Below are positions 24,226 through 38,117 of a stretch of DNA of 64,000 nucleotides, piece by piece (within the stretch, counting starts at the first letter, position 1; the number at the start of each line of letters is the position of its first letter). The stretch comes from Macrotis lagotis (taxonomy: Eukaryota; Chordata; Mammalia; Peramelemorphia; Peramelidae), in assembly GCF_037893015.1 (NCBI RefSeq), contig NC_133665.1, forward strand, positions 20,807,207 to 20,871,206, read 5' to 3'. The notes under the pieces were generated by a model that searched no databases, was not told the origin of the DNA, and saw only the letters and a list, made by a program, of their open reading frames with translations. The position numbers and the translations under genes were made by a program.

Positions 24226-25610
24226 AACTCATACTGGAAACTTTTAGTAGATAATAGAAATAATGTCCCTCGTCCCTATGCTTCACCTTGACTAAGGGTG
24301 CATTCCTAAGAAAGTATGGTAGATTAAGTAACTGAAACTACCATTAATCACTAGAATTCATAAAATAATTTTTTATTTGATGTCACTTAAGTATTCACTT
24401 CATGTGAACACATCTTGCCCATATCCCAATGACTTACCATTTAACTTCTTGGCAAAAGTGAAAAGAGATATATAATGTCAGTATTCTAAGAATTTAATGT
24501 TTTTAATTATTGAGGACAGGGCAAAACCCTATAAATAACACAATTTTGAATAAACTCCATATAGCAAACTTACATTGGGTAAAAGAGTCATAGATGTAGA
24601 GTTGGAAAGGCTGTTAAAAGCATCAATTTCATTTTACAAATGAGGAAACTGAGGCTAAGAGAGATTGACTTGATGAGGGTTGCCCAGCTAATTCTGAGGC
24701 AGTCTTTAAATTTAAGTTTATTTATTGAATTAGAAAAAATATTGTGATCTAATAAACTTTGCAGCTGGAATAATCTTTTCCCTTTATTCTTAGCAGTAAG
24801 AAAACTTCCATATACTTCCAAATATTTCCATAAAAAGCTCTCCTATAGGAAATTTCTGCAGTGGGTCTCAGGATAATTGGGTTCTTGTCTGCTGTGTGAT
24901 CTTTGATGAATTACTTAGTTATTCTTAGCCTTATTTTCCTCATCTGTAAAATTAGGGACTAGGACTCTATAATCTCTAAAATTGTATTTCATGATTCATA
25001 TTTGTGTTTGTTCAGAGGCAAGTCCTCCCCTCTATTTCAGGTCTGCTTTTTGTTGATAACACCAAGGCTGGAATGATGGATAAAGAGAGCATGATGAAAT
25101 GTGGTTTACTTTTATCCTTCAGAGAACAGCTCTTTAGCTGGTGGTAGAGGGAGGGGAGAGGAGCATGGTGGTGGTAAATGGCAGGTAGGAATTGAGAAAG
25201 AAAGAGGAAAAGAGAGTGGACATCTGTAACAATTTGCATTTTTGTTTTTTTTTTTGCTTGAAGCAGTGTATCCCATGCTTCTTTCAATCTGTTATGGCCA
25301 ATGTGGAAGAAAAATAAAACAAATTAGTCTCTACTCTCCAGAGCAGTAATTATGATATCAATGGTGTCAATGTATGAGGTTTAAGAAAACCTGGATGTCT
25401 GTGAAGACACTATGGGAATCTTGGGTTGCCAACTTGGGGTAATGGCTTGGAGTGAAGTTTGAACTCAAAGGTGACTTGGTTTACAATGAGCTGTGTTACC
25501 TTGAGCAAATCTCTCACCTTGCCTAGTTATCAGTTCCCTTAACTACAAAATGAGAGAGTTGATCCAAAGTAGCCTTCCTGGTCTCTTTTAGTGTTATTTG
25601 TATGCTCTGA
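24226..25610. other. Mostly unassigned DNA
   Basis: No gene. A fragment of the common aaatgaggaaactgaggc repeat is at 24,585-24,710 and a MIR-like piece (ttattttcctcatctgtaaa) is near 24,930-24,960. Confidence 0.4.
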
Positions 25611-25830
25611 TTCAATAGTATGATAGAGTTAAAGGTAGGATGTTATAGTGAATAGACAAAGAGCTGGCTTCAGAGTCCAGTTCAAGACCTTGGTTCAAGT
25701 CGTACCTCTGACACAGGCTATTCATGGATGATCTTGGGCAAGCTAACAGTCTTTATGGGTATTAGTTTTCTCATCTGTAAGAGGATAGGGTTGATCCAGA
25801 TGGGGTTGAACTCATTTGAAATTAATGTTA
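25611..25830 (+). mobile_element. MIR-type SINE
   Basis: Has gagctggcttcagagtccag, ttggttcaagtcgtacctct and agttttctcatctgtaagag. Confidence 0.6.
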
Positions 25831-25994
25831 TTTCCCTAGCTGAAGATCTCACCTTCATAGTTTTTCACCATTAGGGCTAGAGGGTCTTCTAAGCCAACCT
25901 TTTCATAGATTAGGAAACTAATGTCCAGAGAAATTAAATGACTGGTCCAAATGTAATCTTTCTTTCAGGTTTCCACTCCTGTATCTTGGACTTC

Positions 25995-26330
25995 AAAATC
26001 TGTGTTCTGGTGCAGTGGATAGAGCATTGGCCTTGGAGTCTGGAGGACCTGAGTTTGAATCTGCTCTCAGATACTTGACACTTTCTAGCAGTGTGACTGT
26101 GGACAAGTCACATACCCCAATGACCTCTTAAATAGGACCATCTCCAGTTGTCCTGATTCATATCTGGCCACTGGGACCTAAATGATTCCAGAGGAGAAAG
26201 TGAGGCTGGTGACTTAGCACAGCAACCCCTCCCCACTTAAATCTAATCCATGGGCTTGTTATGGCATCACCTCCCTGATGTCATGTTCTTATTCAAGAAT
26301 GAAGGATAAAGGTATCACCCTGCTGCCATC
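25995..26330 (+). mobile_element. Long tRNA-derived SINE variant
   Basis: The head is gtgcagtggatagagcattg with gagtttgaatctgctctcag. The 3' half is different from the common SINE: ctccagttgtcctgattcat, ggaggagaaagtgaggctggt written as ccagaggagaaagtgaggct in this copy, and tcacctccctgatgtcatgt. I know this longer form from other marsupial loci but not its name. Confidence 0.65.
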
Positions 26331-26975
26331 TTTCACCAGTCAGATATCTATTATATTCATAAATGGTTTTATTTTTGATTAAATGTTGATTTAGGAGCAC
26401 AGTTCTGCTGATATTGAGAGAAAAAGGAGATCTTTGGGATCTCACTGTAGAACATTTTCAGGTACTGCTAGGGAAACAGTTTCCTGTGTTTGATTTTGTA
26501 TATGAGAGTTATGCTATGTATACTTTTAAACAACATTAACATACTTTTTAACTAGCTAATTTGTCCTTTCCTTCCCCCAAATAAAGGGGGATAGGAGAAA
26601 GAAAATTGGAAACTAGGGGGTCCAAAAAATAAAAAGTAGCTTTAAATCATAATTTTTGAGGAATACCCCCTTTAGATACATCTCAACTAGTATCTAATCT
26701 TGTTCTAGGATAACAAAAAAGATAAGTAAAATAGTGCTATGTGAAACACGATTATGGAGTGTGTGTGTATGTGTATGTTTCTGTGTATATGTGATATTTC
26801 CATGGGAACAATATTATAAAAGCTATTTTGGCTTATTGGTCAAATAACAGGGATTGCAAAATTAGAGTTGTGTTTGGCTATAATGTGGTAATGGAATTAT
26901 TATGAAGCAAATAACCAGAATAAATGTGGATTCACTTCTTGGTTTAGGATTAGAAAGACTTAAGTTTGAATCTTG

Positions 26976-27012
<37 letters not shown>

Positions 27013-29059
27013 GACTCACATCTAGTTAAGTTATTTAGCTTTCTCAGTCTTAGGTTTCCTCCTGAGGAAAATGGGGATGAAAATATCTGGCACCTACCTC
27101 ACAGGAATGTTTTGGGGATTAAATAATAAAATATGTCAAGAGTTTTGCAAATCATAAATCACTATATGAGTATTGATTATTATCCTCATCATCAGAGAAA
27201 CATTAAGACAATACATGGTGAAACTTTTTTTTTTAGAGAAAAATGGCTTTTGAGATTGCAACAAAGAATTTTTTTCTTTTTGTTTTTGGAGATTTAGGAC
27301 TGTGGAGAAAGGTTTATGGACTGTTTCTAGAAAACATTTGAAATCACTGGTGAATGACTTGAGTGTTTTGGGTTATAATATGGAGTGTTAATGGACTTTA
27401 TTTTATAAATACATGTGTGTATATTTATTTAGAATCATGGGTATAAAAGACTAAAAATTTGATAAAATATGCATAAAGGTACCTTTATTTCCTTTTAATA
27501 TATTTTTATCTTAGCTTATTAGATAGATAGTTATTTGAAAATAAGTATTAAAGTATGCCCAGGTTTCTAATTATGGGAATGGGCCTAAAAACAAGGCATA
27601 TGTAATAGATTTCCATGTCTCTGAAATTTGAATTGTTATTAATTTTGTAAGGGATTGGCTGAAACTTGGTCCTTAAAAGTGCCTTTAAAGAGAGGTTCCA
27701 TTAAGCAAAGTGAGAGTATGAAAATATCTTAATGAGGAATGTCTGAACCATATGAGAAAAAACATAGTTTAAAAGACTTTAGGAGCATCACTGACATGCA
27801 ACTGATAGGTAATGCACAACTGTTTATTCATTAAAGAATTTCCCTCTGAAATTTCCACTTCATAAAACTTTGTTAGACTCATTTAAAGTTGCTGAAAATA
27901 TTTTAAAGTAATTCATTCACAGATTATTCTCTAATACAGATTTTTAATTCATATCGATTTAACTCCCTATTTCACTTGGGATATCCCTCCTCTCCACTTT
28001 AATTGAGTTTCCAGAGGAAGTTATGTCTATTCTCCTCCAAGAATAAATCCATGGTGTTCATATGGGGCAACTGTCTTTTTGAGACCCCAGCTGCTCAAAA
28101 GCATAATATTATGTTGATCCTCAATAGGTTTGTAAATCACAACCAAATCAGTAACATCATGATGTATTTTCCAAAGTGGTCAAAGAGTATACAGTGCATG
28201 AGAAAAAATGAATTTTGAAACAAATTCAGGTCCACATGTGCATCTCTCTATGATTCTCCATTTGGAAGTCATTTCTGAAATGTTTCCTGGGATCTGATAA
28301 TATAACTGAGGGAAAACAACTCTCCCTATCAGATTATAAAAGGAAAAAGAAAAGAAAATTAGCAGCCTTGAGAAAAAATGCTGTCTTCATTGTTCTTGGT
28401 GAGACTCTATCTCAGATCCATACATAGGCCATTACAGAAGACAATGATCAAGTTTGGTTCCAGAAAGTATTTGCATAATTTGCCAATTTTTTAACCCTTC
28501 CTTAGTTCACTTAATTCCCCTAGTTCACTTTATTTACTAAAGAGAGGGTAAAAAGAAGACAAAAGACTAGAAATAAAGGAAAAGACAATTCAATAAGGCC
28601 ATATACATATACATGCATATAATATATGTATATACAAATATGTTTGCACACAAACATATAGTTATACAGGAGAAATCAGGAAGAAAAACATTCTGACAGA
28701 TGAGAAGTAGAAGCTGAAAAATTAAAGAGTTTGAAAAAACACAAACCTAAGATACAAAAAGAGCTTAGAATATGTAGACATTTTCGAAGAAAGGTTAGAA
28801 AACAGCTCCAATGAGGAAAGGGAAAGGAAGTTATTAGATAAGGATCAAAGGAATAAGAAAAGGTAAAGAAGAATGATGTATTAATGTAGAAGGAAATGAA
28901 AAGTGCATACACATTCGAGACACATTTATTTTTTTAAGTGACACAAAATGGTTAAAAGAGCATATAAAATAAAAGATGTAAGGAGAGAGTACATCTCAAA
29001 TCAAAGAAAAACAATGTTAAAGAACTTAAAAGATAAGAGGAAGGTAAAAGCAGTCCTTA
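26331..29059. other. Unassigned AT-rich DNA downstream of MUSK
   Basis: No gene recognised. In human the next gene on the 3' side of MUSK is LPAR1, but I see nothing of it here. A CA microsatellite is at 26,976-27,008. Confidence 0.45.
26976..27008. repeat. (CA)n microsatellite
   Basis: About 16 uninterrupted CA units. Confidence 0.96.
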
Positions 29060-29463
29060 GAATTTAACTGATTGGCCATTTTATTTCATCAATGCTCTAA
29101 TCCCCATTTCATATTGAAATTTAATATAGAGGAATGAGATGTCACTATTAGCTACTAAGGAGATAAGAGAATAAAATTATCCTTGGTAAAATATTGATGT
29201 TAACTTTCCTAGGTGGGAGGAGTAAGTAGGTTCAGAGCACTGGACACTGTGTACCCTCTGTATAATGGATCACTTAATTTACAAGTGGTCTCTTTACCAT
29301 GTGAATTTTGTAACAAAATCTTCCCAAAGCCTCAAAGAACTGTTTTTCTCGTGTCTGTTATAAATCTGCCCTACCCTGGTCTTGGCAAGAGTCTGGCTTT
29401 GGGTCCTTCCAACTCATAGGGGAGATAATGGGGATGAGGCGTTTTGTTTGACTTCTGCCCACC
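29060..29463 (-). other. MUSK: Start of the MUSK 3' UTR (end not certain)
   Basis: This is sequence just after the MUSK stop. On the minus strand an AATAAA lies at 29,085-29,080, about 380 nt downstream, and is one candidate polyadenylation signal. Others occur further down (for example near 28,930 and 28,530), because the region is AT-rich. No clear GU-rich element settles the choice. The 3' end needs transcript data. Confidence 0.35.
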
Positions 29464-30252
<789 letters not shown>

Positions 30253-30845
30253 TCATCTAAATCTTAACCCTGGAGGTTAAATAATGATCACAGTCTCAGA
30301 AGTGGGATTGGCTCACAGGTCCTTTGACTTTACAAAGTCATACCTCGGTTGTTGGAGTTAAGTATAATAGTCATAAAAATCATAAAATTACAGGGTCATG
30401 GGAAGCTATCTAATCTAATTCAGATTCAAAATGTAGTTTCCAACATAACAGATTTGGCAAGATCTCCCTGCTCTACCATTCCATATCCCTCTAATTTTTA
30501 CAGGAGCAATTTCATTCTAAATTCTAGTCCCAATTCTACCCTAGATTTTGCAAACAAACTCATCTCCATATATAGATGCCAATACTTGATATAAAGTCAT
30601 CTTTACTATTGACCTTTATAGACTTTCCAATAAATAAATTCTTGCCTAATTTTCCTATAACTATCTACCTTATCATCAGTCTTTGTAGAGACTAGCATCC
30701 TATCCTTGAATGCCAGTCCACATGACTAGACTGTGCTGCCAAATTTTCTTACTGTTAGTTGATTATTTACCTATCTAGACATCCACCCTCCACATTCTGC
30801 CTACTGTTAGGGTTTTTTAAAGCCTTAATGGAATCTCCTGTTTGA

Positions 30846-30847
<2 letters not shown>

Positions 30848-30908
<61 letters not shown>
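30848..30908. repeat. (CT)n microsatellite in the last MUSK intron
   Basis: About 30 uninterrupted CT units, 0.7 kb upstream (in gene direction) of the last exon. On the transcribed strand it reads (AG)n, so it is not a polypyrimidine tract in the pre-mRNA. Confidence 0.96.
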
Positions 30909-30912
<4 letters not shown>

Positions 30913-31593
30913 AAACTGTGAGTGCCATCCACCTTCCTACAATGGGTTATTTTAATATCCCAGTGATTGAATGTATTCCTCTTCATCACCTCCCTCCCTC
31001 ACCCCATCATATTCCCTATTATTGTAAATATATTATCTTGATCATCTCTAGTCTTTCTCTGTCCAGTCCAGGAAGAGCTCTAATTATCACAGTAGGATTC
31101 TGAGAACATAGAATGAGTACAAATTGATCTCTTGAGAAGGTAGAAGGGCAGGAAGTGTGCTTCATTCTCTGGCTAACTAGTAAAGCAGGGGAGTAGTCTG
31201 GAAAAAGAATCCCTTGATAAAATTAAAGCAATGATCAAAGGGGGCCATAAAGAAGAAGCAAAATATTCTTAGGAAGCAGAGAGATGTCTTTATCTATGAT
31301 CTATCACCAAAACTTAGAATGTGGAAGCATGTGATACAAAAGAAAGAAGGAAGAAGACCTTTGAATGACAGCAGAGTTTCAGTAGGAAGAGTCTCCTATA
31401 AGGAGTACAAAGGACCAGAAGAGAAGGTTTCATCTTGTGCCCAAAGGCAACAACTATTTCCTAAGATTCTGGATTCTTTCACTTGGCATTAGTCATAGAA
31501 AGATTAAGAAAATGGATTGCAAGTTCTGTATAAGTTAAAAGTGACATGGGAAGCAAAAAAAAAATAATGAGATCTTAGACCATAGAAAGAGAC

Positions 31594-31850
31594 TTTTTTT
31601 TTTGGTTGATTAATTATGTCTGACTCGACCCAATTTGAGGTTTTTCTTGGCAAAGATACTGGAAAAGTTTGCCATTTCCTTCACCTCACCAATTCACTTT
31701 TTTAGATGAAGAAGGTGAGGTAAACAGGGCTAGGTGACATGCCCAGGGTCACACAGTTACTAAGTATCTGAGGTCAAATTTGAGCTAAGATCCTCCTGAC
31801 TCCAGGCCCCTGTGCTTTCTCTACTATTCTGCTTAACTACTCCAAGAAAG
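31594..31850 (-). mobile_element. MAR1-type SINE, reverse
   Basis: Has attatgtctgactcgaccca, cttggcaaagatactggaaa and cccagggtcacacagttact. Confidence 0.82.
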
Positions 31851-32399
31851 ATATAGAGACAGGAAAAATTAGAGGTGATACTTATATAAATCTCTTAACC
31901 TCTCTGGGCCTTTGTTTATTCATCTGTAAAATGAAGTGATTGGACTAGAAGACTCAAGAGGTTCTTTCTAGTTGTCTATTTATGATCTGTGATCTAATTA
32001 GTGAATTGCCTCAGCAGGTAAATGAATTATTTGTGAATTAAATGTTCACTTGTTGACCTTGCTATAGGGATTTCTTTCTTACTTTTTTTCATGCTTCAGG
32101 TAAAATTTTAACTAGGTGACCTCTGAGGTTCCTTAAATTTTAAGGGTCAAGAACTGGCAAAATTACATTTTTGTTTCATGTTTGTTTTAATCTGAGGCAA
32201 GATGTTGGAAAGAGCACTTGTTCAGGGGTCTCATCTAACTCCTACCCTTTAATGGCCAAGTAACCTGTGGTAATGCTCTACTCTTAAATCCAATTTATTG
32301 GTCTATAAAATGGAAATAATAATATCTGCCCCATTAATCTTATAGGATACTGAAACATTTGAGTGATGTGTATCAGGGTTTTAAAAACTAAAAGGTGTT

Positions 32400-32401
32400 T
32401 T

Positions 32402-32434
<33 letters not shown>

Positions 32435-32449
32435 TATACATATATATAA
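32400..32449. repeat. (CATA)n/(TA)n microsatellite
   Basis: CATA units running into TA units. Confidence 0.94.
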
Positions 32450-33722
32450 AAGTATTATTGCAAATTTTTCCCATCAGTAATTATAATTGAAAAGATGGCA
32501 TATAAATGAAGATGTTAAAAGGGATTAATAGTAACATATTTTTGAAATTTTTATTCTTAACTATGTTGAGAATATGCCATTTTCATGTAGTTTAGGCAGA
32601 TAAAAAAAAATCTGAATAACAAATCTTTACCTTTCTCTTTGACACCATCCTCCCAGTCCCTAATTTTCATCTCTGATCTTGAGATTTTACTAAGATTTCT
32701 TATCCTGGGGCTTCATTAACCAGCATATCCCTATAGACTCAATTAGAAATTAATAAATAATGACAGCTTATTTCTCTGGAGTAATTGGATGTTCCTTCTA
32801 GAAATTTCTCTAGAAATAATATGCTATTCTACTAAGATTGTGCCTGTGTTTTTTCTAGGTGGTTGATTTTGCACATTTCATACTTCCCCAAAGCAACAAA
32901 TATAGGATGGATCTGAGGAGAAAGAATGGAATAGTGTGAAAAAGGCCTGGCTATAAATTCCTCATTAGATTTTTAACTAGTTTTATACCTCTGAGTTTCA
33001 GTTTTCTCATCTGTAAAAATGGGGATTACACTTAATTCTCAGGTTTTAACTGTGAAGATTAAATAAGATAATATATGTAAATCATTTTGAAAACACTCTA
33101 TAAACTGAATAACAATGATTATCTTCCATGTATAAGACACTGTGTTGGCACTATTCTTTGCTGTCTGACACATGCCAGTTATAACTGATTGTGTTTTTTA
33201 CATCAAACTTCTCAAGAGTAGCAAGGGTTTTCCCCTAGCAATTCTCACTATATTATTGGATGGTAGGTCATTTCAAGGTCAAGCAGAAAAAAAAGGCCAT
33301 AATGTGAGAATCAGAAACCTCCAAATTCTGGGTGTGGGTCTGGCATGATCTCAGAACAAGTCTCTTCATCTGGCTGTAGTTTCCTTATTTGTCAAGTGAT
33401 GAGATAGGACCAGATGATTTAAGGTTCTCTTTAGATCCAAAATTCTGTGTGGATCTCAGAATGCCTTTTTTCTAACTTATGGATTCAGAAACTCAAGCAT
33501 GTTGGAACACATTCACCATATATAGAAAGGACTGATATTTAATCCAAGGTCCTGAAGACCCTGCTCCAGATTCTTTTCCCACAAAATGTTATCCTTTATT
33601 ATATATTTAAAAGGAATGGCATGTTGTACATAATAGTTTTTCTGTTTCATGTGCAATCATCTTTTTTTATTATATTATGTCATGGAAATGCTTGTTTTAT
33701 TCCATAAATTTAAAATTAAATA

Positions 33723-33877
33723 TTGTTTTTTAGTTTTTTGCAAGGCAATGGGGTTAAGTGACTTGCCCAAGTCCACACAGCTAGGTAATTATTAAGTGTC
33801 TGAGGCCAGATTTGAACTCAGGTACTCCTGACTCCAGTGCCTGTGCTCTATCCACTGCACCACCTAGCTTCCCCCCC
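33723..33877 (-). mobile_element. tRNA-derived marsupial SINE, reverse
   Basis: Framed by a perfect 12-bp target duplication taaaattaaata at 33,711-33,722 and 33,878-33,889. Confidence 0.93.
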
Positions 33878-34196
33878 TAAAATTAAATAATTTAAAAAAA
33901 TTCTTAGCTTAAAAAAATTGCACATTTTTTCCCTCCTTATTGCTATTTCCTTCCAGGAAATAGAAACTGTTAATGAAATGTGGTTGAGAAAAGAATGAGT
34001 ATCAGGAAAACCAGACAATGTTTACAAGACACAGCCAGTGGCATTTCAATGCATTCCTCCATGAACATCAGCCCCATTCTAAGCTGTTATCTACTGGATA
34101 ACATAGACAATCTTGTTGCTAGGGGGTACTTTGCCTTGCATATTGGAGGGCTTATCCCTAAAAGAGACTAAATCTGTGATTGAAAGACAAAGCTTC

Positions 34197-34350
34197 CGGG
34201 CAGCTAGGTGGTGCAGTGGATAAAGCACGGGCCCTGGAGTCAGGAGTACCTGGGTTCAAATCCAATCTCAGACACTTGATAATTACCTAGCTGTGTGACC
34301 TTGGGCAAGCCACTTAACTCCATTGCATTGCAAAAAAAAACCTAAAAAAA
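34197..34350 (+). mobile_element. tRNA-derived marsupial SINE, forward
   Basis: Framed by aaagacaaagcttc (34,183-34,196) and aaagacaatgcttc (34,351-34,364), a 14-bp duplication with one mismatch. Confidence 0.94.
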
Positions 34351-34612
34351 AAAGACAATGCTTCATTGTTCCCAGTGGTCTGGGTTATTGTGAAATCCCA
34401 AATGCTTCAACAGAGCTGAATACTCAGTGTTTGGAGACAGTAAACAGGATGGGATTGGACTTTGACAGCCATCTATTAGAAGCATCTAAGATCCCTGGAT
34501 TGCAGTCTAGTGTTTCTCTTTTATGTTTTAAAAGAGTAAATTACATGAGAACCTTCCTATAATTCTTTCTTAGGGTCCAGGTTGTCACAGTAACTTGAAG
34601 GAGGAAGAGGAA

Positions 34613-34850
34613 CAATAATAATAGCAGTTAACATTTATAATGTCTCTCTTAGATTTTCAAATATTTCCATATTTGGTCTGAGGACAACAACAATATCCAT
34701 CCTGGGAAATAGATGTTATCATTGATCCCCATTGAAGAAAGTAGAGTGATTTGCCCAGGGTTACACAGCTAGTAAGTGTCAAAAGAGGAATTTGAACTCA
34801 AATCTTCCTAACACTAGGTCCAATGCTCTACCCCTTCCCCAAGTAGCCAA
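34613..34850 (+). mobile_element. MIR/CORE-type SINE
   Basis: Has gcagttaacatttataatgt, atcattgatccccattgaag and gggttacacagctagtaagt. The order is the same as in the copy at 35.4/38.1 kb. Confidence 0.55.
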
Positions 34851-35361
34851 CTTTTGTAATATAGAAGACATTACCCTGAGAAGAATATAAATATACCAGG
34901 AACATAAGATCTTAGCCTTAGAGTAGGAAGGTATCTTAAAGGTCATTTTCAGATGAGAAAACTGAGGCCTATGGGAGTGAAGTGATTTGACCAGGGTTAC
35001 ACACTAGTCAGTAGTGCATAAGGATTTGAACCCATGTCTTCCTGACTCCCAACATTCTCCCCTACTATCTCAGGAATGTGGTGTGTGTTAGAAATAAACC
35101 AAAGAGAGTAATGGATAGAATCAAAAGGTTCACAATAGAACTGTGAGATTATTATTTTTTCTTTAAAATAGAGGGTATCTTTATTAGATTACTCACTGTT
35201 ATGGGGAGAGGAAAGGAAAGAAAGGGAGGGAGGTAGAAAAAAATGTAGAACTCAAAAGCTTACAAAAATATGAATGTTGAAAACTATCTTTACATGTAAG
35301 TGAAAAAACAAAATTAAAAAATAAAATAGAAAGTATAACAAAGTGGAAATGGAAAGTCAGT

Positions 35362-35362
35362 G

Positions 35363-35406
<44 letters not shown>

Positions 35407-35438
35407 TGTATACATACATACATATATATATTTATATA
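35362..35438. repeat. (TA)n microsatellite
   Basis: TA tract of about 21 units, then CATA-type units. Confidence 0.95.
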
Positions 35439-35498
35439 GTAGCTAACATTGATATAGTGTTTACTAGCACTGAGCTAAATGCTTTACAATTATTATCT

Positions 35499-38117
35499 TA
35501 GCTTGGGGTGGAACCAAGATGGTGGTATGAAGGCAGGAATTCCAGGAAACTCATTCTCCAAAAACTCTAAATATGTCAAATTATGACTCTAGCCAAAATT
35601 TAGAGGGGCAGAACCCACAGAAAGACTGAGTGATACAATTTCTCAGTCCAAGACAACTTAGAAGTTCTGCAAGAAAGGTCTGTTTCACTGGGACCAGGGG
35701 TAGGAAAAAGCCAATGCACAGCTCAGCTGAGTCAAGTGCCTGGATCCCTGCAGGCACCTGGGTCCATGGCAGAGGGGGTGGTTTCCAGACCTCCTGGCCC
35801 AGGGATCACCAGGAACAGCTTGAAGGGGTGGTGAGAGAACTCCACTGTACCAGAGTGAGTGCGGAGTGAGTGCTAGCCTCAGAGCAGCCCCTCAGTGAGA
35901 ACTTGTAGCAGGAATCGGGGAAGCCAGTCTGCACCTCCAGAGCGCAGTCCACAGATGGTAAGGGGGTAAGGGGAGACTGCAGAGGTCTCTCTGTTCTCCC
36001 TGGGACAGGACTCAGCTGTTTGTCCACACTCAGATCCAGGTTGCAGTTTGGGATTCCATACCACCATAGCCAGGCAGGGACCATCCTCACAGTTCCAGGG
36101 AAGAGGGGAGCGCCTGTGGTCATCCACATATCAAAGCACAGGTAAGAAAGCAGTCAGAGCCTCTCATAAGACCTTGGAAGGATTAAAGCCCCAGTGGGGT
36201 ATTACAAAACCCCCCAAAGCCCAGGAAGTGTGGTAAATCAGTCATAGGCTGAAGAAATGAGTAAACAAAAGAAAAAGAAGAATCTGACCATAGAAAATTG
36301 CTTTCGTACCATGGAAGAGTCAGAAGATGACAAAATCAAAGTTTCTGTATCCAAAACCTCCAAGAGATAGAAAATTGGCTCAGGCTATGGATGAGCTCAA
36401 AAAACACTTTGAAAAGCAATTAAAGGAGGTAGAGGAAAAATTGGAAGGAGAAATCAGAACGATACAGATAAATCATGAAAATCAAATCAGCAGCTTGGTG
36501 AAAGAAATACAAAAAATACTGAAGAAAATAATATGTTAAAAACCAGTTTAAGCCAAATGGAAAAAGCCATACAAAAGGCAAATGAGGAAAAGAATGGCTT
36601 AAAAAGCAGAATTGGCCAGCTGGAAAAGGAGATAAAAAAGCTCTCTGAAGAAAATGACTCCTTCAAATGTAGAATGGAACTAAAGGAAGCCAATGGCTTT
36701 GCAAGAAATCAGGAAGAAATAAAACTATTCCCAAAAAAAGCCCTAAAATTAGAGTAAAATATGAAATATCTCATTGGAAAAACAACTGACCTTGAAAACA
36801 AATCGAGAAGAGATAATTTAAAAATTATTGGATTACCTAAAAGTCACCACCAGGAAAAGAGCCTAGACTTTATGTTTCAAGGAATAATATAGCAAAATTT
36901 CCCTGAGATCTTAGAAGCAGGGGGGTAAAATAGAAATTGAGGGAATTCACCCATCACCTCCTGAAAGAGATCCCAAAAGAAAAACTTTAAGGAATATTAT
37001 AGTCAAATTCCCAAACTCTCAAATCAAAGAAAAAAATACTAAAAACTGCCAGAAACAAAACAATTTGACTACTATGGCTCTCTAGTCAGGATTACACTGG
37101 AACTGGCAGCATCTATATTAAAGACTCAAAGGACTTGGAATATGATATTCTGGAAGGCAAGAGATCTTGGTTTACAACTGAGAATAAACTATCCAGCAAA
37201 ACTGAACATCCTCTTTCAGGGGAAAAGATGGACTTTCAGTGAAACACGGGAATTTCATATTTTCCTTTTGAACCAACCAGAGCTGAACTGAAAGTTTGAT
37301 CTCCAAGTACAGGACTCAGGTGAACCATTTAGGGCATGGACAAGTAGGACTAATTATGAAGAACTTAATGGTGTTGAACTGTTTGTATTCCTGCATGGGA
37401 AGAAGATACTGATACTCATATGTATTTTCACATTTATAAGAGCAGTTAGAAGGAGCATATATAGGCAAGTATAGGAAGGAGCTGAATATAATAGTATAAT
37501 GTAGTAAATAGGTGATAAAGGAAAATACTGGAAGAGAAAGGAGAGCAAGAGGTGGCTATTTCACATAAGAGTCAAGAAAAAGCTTTTTCAATGGAGTGGA
37601 ACAGTGAAGGCGAGGGGGATGAGTGAGCCTTCATTCTCATCAGAAATGACTCAGAGAGGAAATAACATACAAACTTAATAGGGTATAGAAATCTTTCTTA
37701 CCCTAGAGAAAAATGAGAAGAAAGGAATGGGATAAGAGGGAATGAGGGGAGAGCAAGGGGGAATAAGTGATAGAAGAGAGGGAAGATCACCAGAGAAGGT
37801 ATTCAGATACAACACACTTTTGAACAGGGGCAGGGTGAAAGGAGAGAGAGAATAGAATAAATAAGAATGGGAAGGAATAGAGTGAAGAGAAATATAGCTA
37901 GTAATAGCAACTATAGGAAAAATCAACTTCTTTGGTGGACTTATGATAAAGAAGGCAACTCATCCCAGAGACAGAGCCATTGGAATCTGAACACAGACTG
38001 AAGTACATTTTTTTCTCTCTCTCACTATTCTTGAGGTTTCTCATCTTCTTGGGGGAGGTATGTTTACTCTAATAAGATTATTGTAATAATATAAAATAAA
38101 CCCCCCCAAAAGAAAAA
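35499..38117 (+). mobile_element. HAL1 (Half-L1) retrotransposon, complete but inactive
   Basis: Starts tggggtggaaccaagatggt and ends in an A-rich tail. It is framed by a perfect 13-bp target duplication acaattattatct (35,486-35,498 and 38,118-38,130). An L1-type ORF1 starts at 36,257 (MSKQKKKKNLTIEN) and has a coiled coil followed by the conserved C-terminal part. That frame is broken by shifts and stops near 36,370, 36,535 and 36,755. After ORF1 the sequence goes straight to a purine-rich 3' region with no ORF2, as in HAL1 elements described from opossum. Confidence 0.9.
36257..37330 (+). pseudogene. Broken L1-type ORF1 of the HAL1
   Basis: A nucleic-acid-binding ORF1 remnant. The coiled-coil part reads LKTSLSQMEKAIQKANEEKN then RIGQLEKEIKKLSEEN. 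Later come the segments that match the C-terminal domain of the copy at 55.6 kb, in changed frames. At least three frame breaks make it non-functional. It is not a host gene. Confidence 0.85.

Noticed and set aside
1..29463. A downstream neighbour gene such as LPAR1
   Set aside because: Human synteny would place it on this side, but I see no LPAR1-like coding segment in the window.
36327..36757. Coiled-coil open frames that could look like a host protein
   Set aside because: They are pieces of the L1-type ORF1 of a HAL1 that has target duplications, and they recur in the copies at 55 and 57 kb.
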